A stretch of 60,337 bases of DNA from assembly GCA_034002405.1 (NCBI GenBank), contig JAVFAS010000012.1:1-60337 (forward strand). Reading direction: 5' to 3'. A program made the translations under genes and the position numbers. The notes beneath the pieces are model-generated. The model saw nothing but the letters and a program-made list of their open reading frames with translations. It made no database searches and was not told where the DNA came from. The stretch comes from SZUA-365 sp034002405. GTDB lineage: Bacteria; Bacteroidota; Ignavibacteria; SZUA-365. Each line of letters starts with the position of its first letter. The first letter of the stretch is position 1. Positions 1 through 7,668 of the stretch are shown here, in pieces.

Positions 1-294
1 GGCATGAACACCGCGATCAAGATCGCAACCGGCGAATTCACCGTCTCGGAAAGCATGCCCCGCCGCGAGAAGGAAGAGGAGGGCGGCAACGTGATCGGCC
101 TGATTATTTTTCTCGTCATCATGTATTTCGTGCTCAAGGGCAATAGTGGCCGCGGCGGCCGTGGCGGAGGCATCTGGTACATCGGCGGCGGCGGATTCGG
201 CGGGGGTGGGGGCTTCGGCGGCGGGGGCGGGTTCAGTGGTTTTTCCGGCGGTGGCGGGGGCTTCGGCGGCGGTGGTTCGTCTGGTTCCTGGTAA
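1..294 (+). CDS. TPM-domain (YgcG-like) protein, C-terminal fragment
   Basis: The reading frame is open at the left window edge, so only the last 97 or so residues are visible. They hold one membrane-spanning segment (VIGLIIFLVIMYFVL) followed by about 45 residues of almost pure glycine, serine and phenylalanine ending in GGSSGSW and a TAA stop. This membrane segment plus Gly-rich tail is the usual C-terminus of TPM-domain (formerly DUF477) proteins, whose globular domain lies outside the membrane. The TPM domain itself would be upstream of the window, so the family call rests on the tail alone. A Met codon at position 4 is probably internal, not the start. Confidence 0.6.
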   Translation, partial: GMNTAIKIATGEFTVSESMPRREKEEEGGNVIGLIIFLVIMYFVLKGNSGRGGRGGGIWYIGGGGFGGGGGFGGGGGFSGFSGGGGGFGGGGSSGSW

Positions 295-327
295 CGCATC
301 ATCACTTTGTGTTCGAGGATCGTCGGT

Positions 328-1296
328 TTGATCGGACATCACTCACGGCTTCGTGTTTCAGGTTTCGGCAGGTTGCCAGGTCTTGCCACGCCGGTCCTTC
401 TCGCCATGCTGCTGGCCGCGGTGGGCTGCGGGGGCAAGGGCAACGACGCGCATGACGCACGGGCCGCCGGGGATAGTGCCCGACAGGCCGCGCTCCCCGC
501 GCTCGACGGCGCCATGGTGCGCGACAGCATGCGTGTCGACGTGAATGGAGATGGAGCCGCCGAACTCGTCATCGCCTCGCGCGCGGAGGATGGTGAGGAC
601 GACCCGCTGCTCGCCGACCGTTTCGACCGCATTGACGTCTACGCGCACGGCACGGAAGGATTTCGACGGCTCTTTGTCGATGCCGTCGATTATGGCACCG
701 CGCTTGACAGCGCGGATGTCACTGGTGACGGCGTTTCGGATCTTTTAATCCGCCTCGATGCCGGTGGCAATAATCCCATTGCCACACAGGGTCTGCACAT
801 CTACGGGCGCGATACCCGAGGCATGGTGGTGCTGCTGTTTTATTCCGCCAGCGGCGCGCCGGTGCTGCGCGATCTCGATGGCGACGGACGGCAGGAAGTG
901 CTGGTGTCGGACCAGTACTGGGGCATGATGGCACATTCCGAGGTCATCGGCTACACCCGTGAAGTGTATGCCTTCGCCGGTGACAGCTACGAAAAAGCGA
1001 ATACCCGCTTTGCGTCCTGGTTCAACACGATGCTGGCGTCCCGCAGGCGCACCTACGAGCAGGCGCGTCGCGGCGCCGATTCGGAGGAAGGGCGGACGCG
1101 GCTCTACCTGGAAGCGGCGGAGTATCTGGTCTGGCATCTCGGTCGCGGAGGAGTCGCGGATCTTCGCACGGTGTGGAATGCGGAACGGAGCGTTCTCCGG
1201 CAGCGTCTCAATGATGACCAGTACGACGATCTTGAAACCTTTGTCGATGAGGCCACCACCGAGGATCAGGTGCGCGGCCGTCAGGGGATCTCATGA
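328..1296 (+). CDS. Lipoprotein with calcium-loop-like (FG-GAP/VCBS-type) repeats
   Basis: This is a putative exported lipoprotein of about 322 residues. The hydrophobic run LATPVLLAMLLAAVGC gives a lipobox with its cysteine codon at 427-429. After it come acidic repeats such as DVNGDGAAELVI, DVTGDGVSDLLI and DLDGDGRQEVLV, the DxNxDG-type loops of FG-GAP/VCBS beta-propeller proteins. The TTG at 328 is chosen because a GAGGA lies 8 nt upstream and it gives a basic n-region; TTG codons at 307 and 373 are alternatives. The stop overlaps the next start as ATGA, so the three genes up to bamD are probably translated together. The function is not known; a role at the outer membrane is inference from the BamD neighbour. 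Confidence 0.6.
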   Translation: MIGHHSRLRVSGFGRLPGLATPVLLAMLLAAVGCGGKGNDAHDARAAGDSARQAALPALDGAMVRDSMRVDVNGDGAAELVIASRAEDGEDDPLLADRFDRIDVYAHGTEGFRRLFVDAVDYGTALDSADVTGDGVSDLLIRLDAGGNNPIATQGLHIYGRDTRGMVVLLFYSASGAPVLRDLDGDGRQEVLVSDQYWGMMAHSEVIGYTREVYAFAGDSYEKANTRFASWFNTMLASRRRTYEQARRGADSEEGRTRLYLEAAEYLVWHLGRGGVADLRTVWNAERSVLRQRLNDDQYDDLETFVDEATTEDQVRGRQGIS

Positions 1297-1868
1297 CGCG
1301 GCTGCGTGTCGTGTTGCTCTGGTGTGCCGTGACGTCCATCGCGGTCGCGCAGCCCGCGCCATCGACCGCGCCCAGCGAGGCACAGGCGTTGACCTTGCTG
1401 CTGCGCGAAGCCGCCACGGAGGCGGCATCCGCGGCCACGGGGTGCGGATCGGTGCAGCTGCGCGTGGCACCGGGGAACGCGCCGTTCGCGCTGCGACAGG
1501 TGTTCGCGGAGGAGCTGATGACGCGGGGGATCACCGTGCGGTCGGATGGCGCGCGTGCGGCGTGCCGCATGCACGTCGAGGCACGGGGCATGATTTCTTC
1601 CGCTGTTTCATCGGGAAATTCTTCCTATCTTAGAAAGATTGAGGCCACGATTGGAATCCTTCTCGAAGAAGGTGACGGAAGCGTGGTGTATTCGCGGGAA
1701 CGGCAACTCGCACGTGTCGACACACTGGAAGGTGAGCCTCCCGGTGACACGCGCTCCCTGTTCGACGACACGCCGTCGTGGTGGGAGTCCTGGCTCGAAC
1801 CCGCCTTGGTCACGGCCACCGCCGCGGTGATCGCCGTGTTGCTTTTCACCGTACGAGGATCTTCATGA
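1293..1868 (+). CDS. Unknown secreted protein with C-terminal membrane anchor
   Basis: This 191-residue protein was not recognised. It starts with a signal peptide (RLRVVLLWCAVTSIAVAQ) and ends with a hydrophobic segment (LVTATAAVIAVLLFTV) followed by a short basic tail. It would therefore sit as a periplasmic domain held by its C-terminus. Two cysteines (GCGS and AACRM) fall in the soluble part. It overlaps the lipoprotein upstream and bamD downstream by ATGA at both junctions, which points to strict co-expression with BamD. No catalytic motif is visible. Confidence 0.6.
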   Translation: MTRLRVVLLWCAVTSIAVAQPAPSTAPSEAQALTLLLREAATEAASAATGCGSVQLRVAPGNAPFALRQVFAEELMTRGITVRSDGARAACRMHVEARGMISSAVSSGNSSYLRKIEATIGILLEEGDGSVVYSRERQLARVDTLEGEPPGDTRSLFDDTPSWWESWLEPALVTATAAVIAVLLFTVRGSS

Positions 1869-2710
1869 CATCGCACGCCAGACCCGCGCCGCCGCCACGC
1901 ATCACGACACGACGCGCGCGCTTTGCGATCAGTTCTCCCGCCGCCGCGGCGTTCACCGTTCTCGTGTGTTCCGTACTCGTGCTCGCCGCGTGCAGCGGCA
2001 GCGATGTGCCGGAAAACCGCACGGCGGAGCAGGAATTCCGTCTCGGACTCGAGGAGTTTCACGACGAGGACTATCTCGAGGCCATCCAGCATTTTGAAGT
2101 GATCCGCCTGCAGTATCCGGGAAGCGCGGTCGCCGACAGTGCCCGCTATTTTTCCGCGCTCGCACGATTCGAACGCGAGGAATACCTGCTGGCGTCGTAC
2201 GAATTCAACCAGATCATCCTCGGTGGCGCGGCGCGCGAACTGATGGCGGATGCCTACTACCAATTCGCCCAGTGTTACTATCAGCTCGCGCCGCATGCGC
2301 AACTCGACCAGACCTACACGACGCGGGCGATCGATGCGCTGCAGAATTTCGTCGAGGCCTATCCGCGGCATCCGAAAGCGCAGGAGTGCGAGCGCCAGAC
2401 GCTCGAACTCGTCACCCGTCTCGCGGAAAAGGAATACCGCACCGGCGTGCTGTATGAAAAAATGGAGTCCCCCTCTTCGGCGCTGGTGTACTACAATGCC
2501 GTGGTCGACCGCTACTACAACACGGAATTCGCCGACGACGCCATGGCCGGCAAGGCGCGGATGCTGTTCGCCTTGAAGCGCTTCGCCGCCGTTGTCACGA
2601 CCGCGAAGGAATTCGATGAGAGGCATGGCGGGAGTGACTACCGCGGCGAGGTCGCCACGCTCGCCTCCCGCGCCACGGAGATGCTTCGTCAGGGGAGCGC
2701 ATCCCAGTGA
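1865..2710 (+). CDS. bamD: Outer membrane protein assembly factor BamD
   Basis: This is a 281-residue lipoprotein of the BAM complex, which inserts beta-barrel proteins into the outer membrane. An N-terminal signal ends in the lipobox LVLAAC. It is followed by five or so TPR units, including the typical BamD phrases FHDEDYLEAIQHFEVIRLQYP and DALQNFVEAYPRHPKA. The length is close to the family norm of about 245-290 residues. The ATG at 1865 overlaps the upstream TGA and replaces a longer open frame that lacks a signal peptide. The stop overlaps the thioesterase start (GTGA). Confidence 0.88.
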   Translation: MTSHARPAPPPRITTRRARFAISSPAAAAFTVLVCSVLVLAACSGSDVPENRTAEQEFRLGLEEFHDEDYLEAIQHFEVIRLQYPGSAVADSARYFSALARFEREEYLLASYEFNQIILGGAARELMADAYYQFAQCYYQLAPHAQLDQTYTTRAIDALQNFVEAYPRHPKAQECERQTLELVTRLAEKEYRTGVLYEKMESPSSALVYYNAVVDRYYNTEFADDAMAGKARMLFALKRFAAVVTTAKEFDERHGGSDYRGEVATLASRATEMLRQGSASQ

Positions 2711-3201
2711 ACCGGGATCAGGCATCGCATCTTCCCGACAGCCTTCCGGCGCGGCACACCGTGCGGGCCTCGCAGGTGGAAATGACCGAGCTTGTGCTGC
2801 CAAACGACACCAATCAGCTCGGCAATCTGCTCGGTGGTCGGCTCATGCACATGATGGACATCGCGATGGCCATCGCCGCCGCACGGCACTCAGGAATGGT
2901 CTGCGTGACCGCCTCGGTCGATCGCATCGATTTCCACCACCCGATCAAGTTGGGGCAGGTGGTCGTGCTTCGCTCCTCGGTCAACCGTGTCTTCCGCACG
3001 TCGATGGAAGTGGGTGTCAAGGTGTACTGCGAGGACATCCGCACCGGCACACGCACGCATACGAACTCCGCCTACATGACCTTCGTCGGACTCAGCGAGG
3101 ATGGCGTGCCAACACCATCACCGCAGGTGATCCCGGAGACCGAGGACGAACACCGCCGCTTCCGGCAGGCGCTCGAGAGACGGGATCGCCGGATGCGGTA
3201 A
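2707..3201 (+). CDS. Acyl-CoA thioesterase, hotdog fold (YciA/BACH type)
   Basis: This is a 164-residue single-hotdog thioesterase predicted to hydrolyse acyl-CoA to free acid and CoA in the cytoplasm. The family signature is LPNDTNQLGNLLGGRLMHMM at residues 31-50, with the conserved N-x-x-G-N-x-x-G-G pattern and the catalytic Asp in MMDIA. A second stretch, ASVDRIDFHHPIKLGQVV, is the usual substrate-gate region. The start is GTG at 2707, overlapping the bamD stop. The acidic and Arg-rich C-terminal tail is longer than in YciA. Substrate chain length cannot be read from sequence. Confidence 0.85.
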   Translation: MNRDQASHLPDSLPARHTVRASQVEMTELVLPNDTNQLGNLLGGRLMHMMDIAMAIAAARHSGMVCVTASVDRIDFHHPIKLGQVVVLRSSVNRVFRTSMEVGVKVYCEDIRTGTRTHTNSAYMTFVGLSEDGVPTPSPQVIPETEDEHRRFRQALERRDRRMR

Positions 3202-3205
3202 GGGA

Positions 3206-3229
3206 CGATGGAAAGATGGAACGATGGAA
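3206..3229 (+). repeat. Three 8-bp tandem repeats in the leader of the metalloprotease gene
   Basis: CGATGGAA, AGATGGAA and CGATGGAA stand head to tail, followed by a decayed fourth unit (AAATGACA). The block lies between the thioesterase stop and the metalloprotease start. An ATGACAGG octamer also occurs twice just after it (3232-3239 and 3249-3256). Confidence 0.75.
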
Positions 3230-3259
3230 AAATGACAGGGTTTCTTTCATGACAGGCGG

Positions 3260-4990
3260 ATGGGTGTGATGCGGTATATGAGATCATATTATCTGGTGTT
3301 GTTGCTCGTGTCCATGGTTGGATCGGTGGCGGCGCAGGAGGGGGAACTGCGATCGTTGACCGATGCGCAGTTTGTCGATTATCTGCGGCAGCACCGCGAC
3401 CCCGCGCGCTTCACCGTCGCGCCGGGCACCGGTGGTGTCGTCTCCGCGGGGAAATGCGGATTCGGTGTGATCAGCGAAGCCGCCCGACGGCTCGCGACCG
3501 CGGGTCCCGCGGTGACGGGAGACATCATGGCACTGCTTGCGCCGCAGGCGCGGCAGACGTCGATCCTCAGTGCGTCGGGACTGTTCCGCATTTACTACGA
3601 TACGTCCGGTACCCATGCCGCCGCGTTGCTCGCGGGGGATACGCTGCGCATTCCGAATACCGCGCATGCGTATGCGCAAAAGGTCGCGGAGGTGTTCGAC
3701 AGCGTCTACGCGACGGAGATCGTGGAATTTGGTTTCACCGCACCGCCGTTCGAGGAGGCACTGTCCGAGTACGCGATCTACGTTCAGGATTTCAACGGGT
3801 CGTTCTACGGTCAGACCATGTTCAATCTTCCGCTGCCCGCGAGCGGGACCGCGCGCCCTTGCTATGCCTCGCACATGGAAATCGACAATGACTTTCTCGG
3901 ATATGAGACGCGTGGCCTCGACGGCCTGCGCGTGACCGCGGCGCATGAGTTCCATCACATGGTGCAGCTCGGCACGTACGGTCTCTGGCTCAACGATCGC
4001 TGGGTGCACGAGCTGTCCTCGACCTATTTCGAGGAAGCGGTGTATCCGCATATCAACGATTACTTCCAGTATATCCGCACCTTCATGCGGAACACCGAGC
4101 GCCCTTTCTGGAGCTGGGGCCATGACGGTTATGAACTCGTGCTCTGGCCGATGTATCTCACGACGAAATACGGTCCGACCGTCGTGCGGGATATCTGGAC
4201 CGGCATGCGGCAGGTCGAGCCGATGACCGCGATGCGTGACGTCATCCAGACGCGTGGTGGCGACATGGCCGCGGACCTCTGTGCATGGGCGGGCGCGAAC
4301 TTCTTCACCGGCTATCGCGCCGGGATGATGGATCCTCCGACGATTCCCCCGGTGTACGACGACGCACCCGCGCTGGCGCACGCGACGATTCATGCAAGCC
4401 AGGAACTGGTGGGGAATGCCGCCGTACTGACCGCCACCGTCGCGCCGACCGGTGCCCTGTATCTGCGGGTGTTCCGTGGTCTCGACACGGTGAGTTTCGT
4501 CGTCGCCAATACCAATGTCGCCGGCGCGATCGCGCGCAACGGTCTCGGCGTCGGTTTCGAACTCGAGGTGGTCGCCTCGGGGGCGGACGAACATCACACC
4601 GCGCTCAACAACGGATGGGCGTATCGGTTTTCTCCCAACCAGGCCAACGTGCTTTGCCTTACCGTTCTTGAAGGCGGATCTTCGGCCATGGTTCATCGTG
4701 ACCTGCCGTTTCCAAATCCCTTTCGCACCCGTGAATTCTCGCGTCTGCATTTCCCCTTGCCCCGGAACGTCGCGTCCAACCGTGCCGATCTTACCATTTA
4801 CTCCGTCAGCATGGACCTGGTCGCCCGCCGCGAGGGGCTGCCGGTCGAGCTCGACGACACCCTCGGCGCCTTTGTCGGATTCAACGGAAAAAACGATCAG
4901 GGAGGTACACTGCCCTCCGGCGTGTATTTCTATCATCTCCGCTACGGCGATGACACGAAGACCGGCAAGTTTCTCGTCGTTCAGGACTGA
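3260..4990 (+). CDS. Secreted HExxH metalloprotease with T9SS-type C-terminal sorting domain
   Basis: This 576-residue protein begins with a signal peptide (YYLVLLLVSMVGSVAAQ). The zinc site is AAHEFHHMVQLG (codons near 3940-3970), an HExxH motif followed by WVHELSSTYFEE, which can supply the third ligand. It resembles the MXAN_6640-like putative metalloproteases. The last 85 residues contain FPNPF, a short beta-rich stretch, LPSGVYFYHLRYGD and TGKFLVV, the pattern of type IX secretion C-terminal target domains. The protein is therefore likely exported and then carried across the outer membrane. ATG at 3260 or 3269 may be the true start; neither has a clear Shine-Dalgarno. The substrate is unknown. 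Confidence 0.75.
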   Translation: MGVMRYMRSYYLVLLLVSMVGSVAAQEGELRSLTDAQFVDYLRQHRDPARFTVAPGTGGVVSAGKCGFGVISEAARRLATAGPAVTGDIMALLAPQARQTSILSASGLFRIYYDTSGTHAAALLAGDTLRIPNTAHAYAQKVAEVFDSVYATEIVEFGFTAPPFEEALSEYAIYVQDFNGSFYGQTMFNLPLPASGTARPCYASHMEIDNDFLGYETRGLDGLRVTAAHEFHHMVQLGTYGLWLNDRWVHELSSTYFEEAVYPHINDYFQYIRTFMRNTERPFWSWGHDGYELVLWPMYLTTKYGPTVVRDIWTGMRQVEPMTAMRDVIQTRGGDMAADLCAWAGANFFTGYRAGMMDPPTIPPVYDDAPALAHATIHASQELVGNAAVLTATVAPTGALYLRVFRGLDTVSFVVANTNVAGAIARNGLGVGFELEVVASGADEHHTALNNGWAYRFSPNQANVLCLTVLEGGSSAMVHRDLPFPNPFRTREFSRLHFPLPRNVASNRADLTIYSVSMDLVARREGLPVELDDTLGAFVGFNGKNDQGGTLPSGVYFYHLRYGDDTKTGKFLVVQD

Positions 4991-4992
4991 GT

Positions 4993-5670
4993 GTGCGGGT
5001 TGACGCCGAACATATCTCGAAGCGCTTCAACCGCCGTGCGGTGTTCAAGGACATCTCTTTTTCCATCGAGACGGGGGAGGTCTTCGGCATCACGGGTCGC
5101 AACGGCTCGGGAAAGTCGACCCTGTTGCGCATTGTGGGCGGACTGCTGACACCGAGCGGCGGCGGCATCCGGTACACTCTTGACGGGAGCATGATCGCCC
5201 CGGAGCGTCTGCACCAGCATATCGGCTACGTTGCGCCGTATCTCACGCTCTACGAGGAATTTTCGGCAGAGGAAAACATCGCGTTGTACGCACGCATCCG
5301 CGGTCTCGCGTTTCATCGCCGGGACGCGCAGGATCTGCTCGCGCGCGTTGGCCTTCCCCTCGATCGCAAGGATCCCATCCGCGCGTTCTCCTCCGGGATG
5401 AAGCAGCGCATGCGCGTGGTGTTTGCCGTGCTGCACCGTCCGCCCCTCCTGCTGCTCGATGAACCGATCTCCAACCTCGACGCCGAGGGCATGCGCACCG
5501 TCTACGATCTCGTCGCGGAATTCCGCGCGCGCGGCACCGTGATCATCGCGACCAATGACAACGAGGATATCGCCCAATGCGACCGCACGATTTCCGTGGA
5601 GGCCGCATGTTGTCCGTGGAGGCCGCATGATGTCCGTGGAGGCCGCATGATGTCCGTGGAGGCCGCATGA
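4993..5670 (+). CDS. ccmA: Heme exporter ATP-binding protein CcmA
   Basis: This 225-residue ABC ATPase belongs to cytochrome c maturation system I. CcmAB uses ATP hydrolysis to free holo-CcmE from CcmC. Walker A is GRNGSGKST (residues 35-43), the signature is FSSGMKQR, and Walker B with the catalytic Glu is LLLLDEPIS. It starts with GTG two bases after the metalloprotease stop. The last 20 residues (from CCPWRP to MMSVEAA) come entirely from three extra copies of a 20-bp repeat. Without them the protein would end in DRTISVEAA with the same ATGA overlap onto ccmB. The extension is thus a recent addition and probably has no catalytic role. Confidence 0.88.
   Translation: MRVDAEHISKRFNRRAVFKDISFSIETGEVFGITGRNGSGKSTLLRIVGGLLTPSGGGIRYTLDGSMIAPERLHQHIGYVAPYLTLYEEFSAEENIALYARIRGLAFHRRDAQDLLARVGLPLDRKDPIRAFSSGMKQRMRVVFAVLHRPPLLLLDEPISNLDAEGMRTVYDLVAEFRARGTVIIATNDNEDIAQCDRTISVEAACCPWRPHDVRGGRMMSVEAA
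5591..5670 (+). repeat. Four 20-bp tandem repeats spanning the ccmA stop and ccmB start
   Basis: The unit TGTCCGTGGAGGCCGCATGA is exact at 5611-5630, 5631-5650 and 5651-5670. The first copy (5591-5610) differs at two positions. Each unit holds a GGAGG Shine-Dalgarno core and an ATG 6 nt later. Because 20 is 2 mod 3, the ATG of each unit opens a 7-codon frame that ends on the TGA overlapping the next unit's ATG. The last ATG is the ccmB start. See the findings. Confidence 0.97.
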
Positions 5671-6332
5671 TTCGACAGGCGATCGCCGTGGTCCGGAAGG
5701 ATCTGGCCAGCGAATTGCGTACGCGCTACGCCATCAACGCACTGTTGATGTTTGTCGTGGTCACGCTTGCCGTGATCATGTTCGCGCTCGCGGGCGAGAC
5801 ACTCACACCCGCCGCACTGACTGGCATGCTCTGGGTGGTGATGTTTTTCGCCGCGATGAGCGGACTCGCACGCAGTTTCGTCGCGGAGGAGGAGCGCGGG
5901 ACGACCATGACGTTGCAGTTGCTTGCGTCACCGATGGCCGTGTACCTCGGCAAGCTGATCTTCAACCTCGTGCTCGTGCTCGCGCTCAACCTGTTCATTG
6001 TCGCGCTGTTCCTGTTGGCGATGGACCAGTTCGTCGTTCGTCAATACGATTTGTTCTGGGTCGTGATGCTGCTCGGCAGCCTGGGTATCGCCTCGGCCAC
6101 CACCATCATCGCCGCGATCATCGCGCGTGCGAACACGAAGGGGACGCTGTTCCCCGTCCTTTCCTTTCCCGTCCTGCTTCCCCTGCTCATGGCCGGCATT
6201 CACGCGACCAAGATCGCGGTCGAGGATGCGCGATGGGATGCCGTCTGGCCTGACCTTCAACTGCTCGGCTCCTACATCGTGGTCATCACCACCGTCTCCT
6301 TCCTGCTGTTCGATTTCGTCTGGAAGGATTGA
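5667..6332 (+). CDS. ccmB: Heme exporter membrane protein CcmB
   Basis: This 221-residue integral membrane protein has six predicted helices (for example NALLMFVVVTLAVIMFALA and LIFNLVLVLALNLFIVALFL). It is the permease partner of CcmA, in the inner membrane. The conserved early stretch SGLARSFVAEEERGTTMTLQ is typical of the family, and length matches the usual 220 or so residues. The start ATG is the last of four ATG codons in the 20-bp repeat array, with GGAGG 6 nt upstream, and overlaps the ccmA TGA. Confidence 0.92.
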   Translation: MIRQAIAVVRKDLASELRTRYAINALLMFVVVTLAVIMFALAGETLTPAALTGMLWVVMFFAAMSGLARSFVAEEERGTTMTLQLLASPMAVYLGKLIFNLVLVLALNLFIVALFLLAMDQFVVRQYDLFWVVMLLGSLGIASATTIIAAIIARANTKGTLFPVLSFPVLLPLLMAGIHATKIAVEDARWDAVWPDLQLLGSYIVVITTVSFLLFDFVWKD

Positions 6333-6491
6333 CGACACCGTGCGTCGGCAACCGCCGCGCGCCGCAATCCGCCGATCACGGATTTCCGCTGTTTTTCGTC
6401 TCCATTCGGCCGGAACGAAAGAGGTTGCTTTTGTGTAAAACATTGTATTTGTTGGATTTGAATTCGGACCTGCGGGGCAGTTTTTCTGACA

Positions 6492-6520
6492 TTGGAAGTT
6501 GTCGTCGTTGTTGCTACATT
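6492..6520 (+). promoter_or_regulatory. Candidate sigma-70-type promoter for ccmCDE
   Basis: TTGGAA (6492-6497) and TACATT (6515-6520) are separated by exactly 17 bp in the 220-bp gap between ccmB and ccmC, about 34 nt before the ccmC ATG. No other element is obvious in this gap. No transcript evidence is available. Confidence 0.4.
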
Positions 6521-6553
6521 AGCCGGAATAGTTGACGAAGGAAATTTTTGCGT

Positions 6554-7513
6554 ATGTGGTGGAAAGTTCTTCTCTTCGTATGGATCGCGGCGCTCAGCGC
6601 CATCGGCATTGTCACGCCCGTAGCCGGGGATCTCGGGACGGTCGCGATGTACGCGCAGATGGACGCCACGAAGCGCGTTCCCCTGAAGTTCACCGTCGTG
6701 GAAAAGGGACGGGCGGCGACGGAAGCGGAGGGCGGGGGGTGGCTGCTGCGCGGTCGTGACGCGCACGATCGCGAGGCGGATTTCCATTTCTCCGCCCGGC
6801 CGGCGGATCTCGACGCGGCCGAGGGGTATCTGGCGCGGGCGCGCTATGACAACGCGACGCATCGTGTCGAGGTTGACCACATCCTTGGTGAATACCCCGG
6901 ATTTTCCTTCCCCTTCATTCCCGGACTTGAGGAACGCGCGAAAATCATCTTCTTCCACGTCCCGATGTCATGGATGACCGTCATCGCGTTTCTTGTGTCG
7001 ATGTGGTATGGCATCCGCTACCTGCGGAAAAAAGACATGGAGGATGATTTCCGTTCGGCGCTTTCGGCGGGATTGGGACTGCTGTTCTGCATTCTCGCCA
7101 CGACCACCGGTTCGCTCTGGGCGAAATTCAACTGGGGGTCGTTCTGGAACTGGGATCCGCGCGAGACATCGATTTTCGTCCTCCTCCTCGTCTACGGTGC
7201 CTATTTCGCCTTGCGCTCGGCGATCGAAATCGAGGAGAAAAAGGCCACCTTATCGGCGGTTTACAGTATCATCGCGGCCGCGACCGTGCCGTTTTTCATT
7301 TTCATCATGCCCCGCATCATGCCGGGACTGCATCCCGGCTCGGCCGACGACGTCAACGCGGGTCCGGTGGTCAGCAGCGGCGGCATGGATACGTCGATGC
7401 GTATCGTGCTGTACTCCATGCTCGCGGGGTATCTCGTGCTGTACGGCTGGCTGATGCGCATCCAGATGCGTCTGCACCGCATCCAACTGCGGCGCGTCGA
7501 GGCGGCCGCGTAA
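6554..7513 (+). CDS. ccmC: Heme exporter protein CcmC (cytochrome c biogenesis)
   Basis: This is a heme-handling membrane protein of 319 residues that loads heme onto CcmE at the outer face of the inner membrane. The tryptophan-rich WWD-type motif is WGSFWNWDPRETS, flanked by helices, with conserved histidines in IIFFHVPMSWMT and in PGLHPGS. About 90 residues of soluble, mostly periplasmic sequence separate the first helix from the second, so the protein is longer than the usual 240-250 residues. A GAAGGA at 6537-6542 serves either ATG 6554 (11 nt) or TTG 6548 (5 nt); the ATG is preferred. Next in line are ccmD-like and ccmE genes. Confidence 0.9.
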   Translation: MWWKVLLFVWIAALSAIGIVTPVAGDLGTVAMYAQMDATKRVPLKFTVVEKGRAATEAEGGGWLLRGRDAHDREADFHFSARPADLDAAEGYLARARYDNATHRVEVDHILGEYPGFSFPFIPGLEERAKIIFFHVPMSWMTVIAFLVSMWYGIRYLRKKDMEDDFRSALSAGLGLLFCILATTTGSLWAKFNWGSFWNWDPRETSIFVLLLVYGAYFALRSAIEIEEKKATLSAVYSIIAAATVPFFIFIMPRIMPGLHPGSADDVNAGPVVSSGGMDTSMRIVLYSMLAGYLVLYGWLMRIQMRLHRIQLRRVEAAA

Positions 7514-7535
7514 CGTTTTACCAGGAGCACTTCGC

Positions 7536-7655
7536 ATGTACGAATTTCTCGAACAGAACTCCATTTACGTCGTCATGCTCATCGTTTTGATGATCTGGAC
7601 CGGCCTGTTCGTGTATCTCTTCCGTATCGATCGTCGAATCAAGGAACTAGAATAG
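7536..7655 (+). CDS. ccmD: CcmD-like small membrane protein
   Basis: This 39-residue protein was found by reading the gap between ccmC and ccmE. It has an N-terminal MYEFLEQNS, one membrane helix (IYVVMLIVLMIWTGLFVYLF) and a charged tail, RIDRRIKELE. This one-helix layout and its place between ccmC and ccmE match CcmD, which helps release holo-CcmE from CcmABC. Sequence similarity among CcmD proteins is weak, so the call leans on topology and context. CAGGAG lies 8 nt before the ATG. Confidence 0.75.
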   Translation: MYEFLEQNSIYVVMLIVLMIWTGLFVYLFRIDRRIKELE

Positions 7656-7668
7656 AAAGGGCGTCAAC

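Noticed and set aside
1625..2803. Minus-strand frame of 392 codons
   Set aside because: It runs opposite bamD and its neighbours, which form a clear overlapping gene set on the plus strand.
3284..4936. Open frame of 550 codons on the minus strand
   Set aside because: It is opposite the metalloprotease gene, which has a signal peptide, an HExxH site and a sorting domain. The antisense product is Arg/His-rich and featureless.
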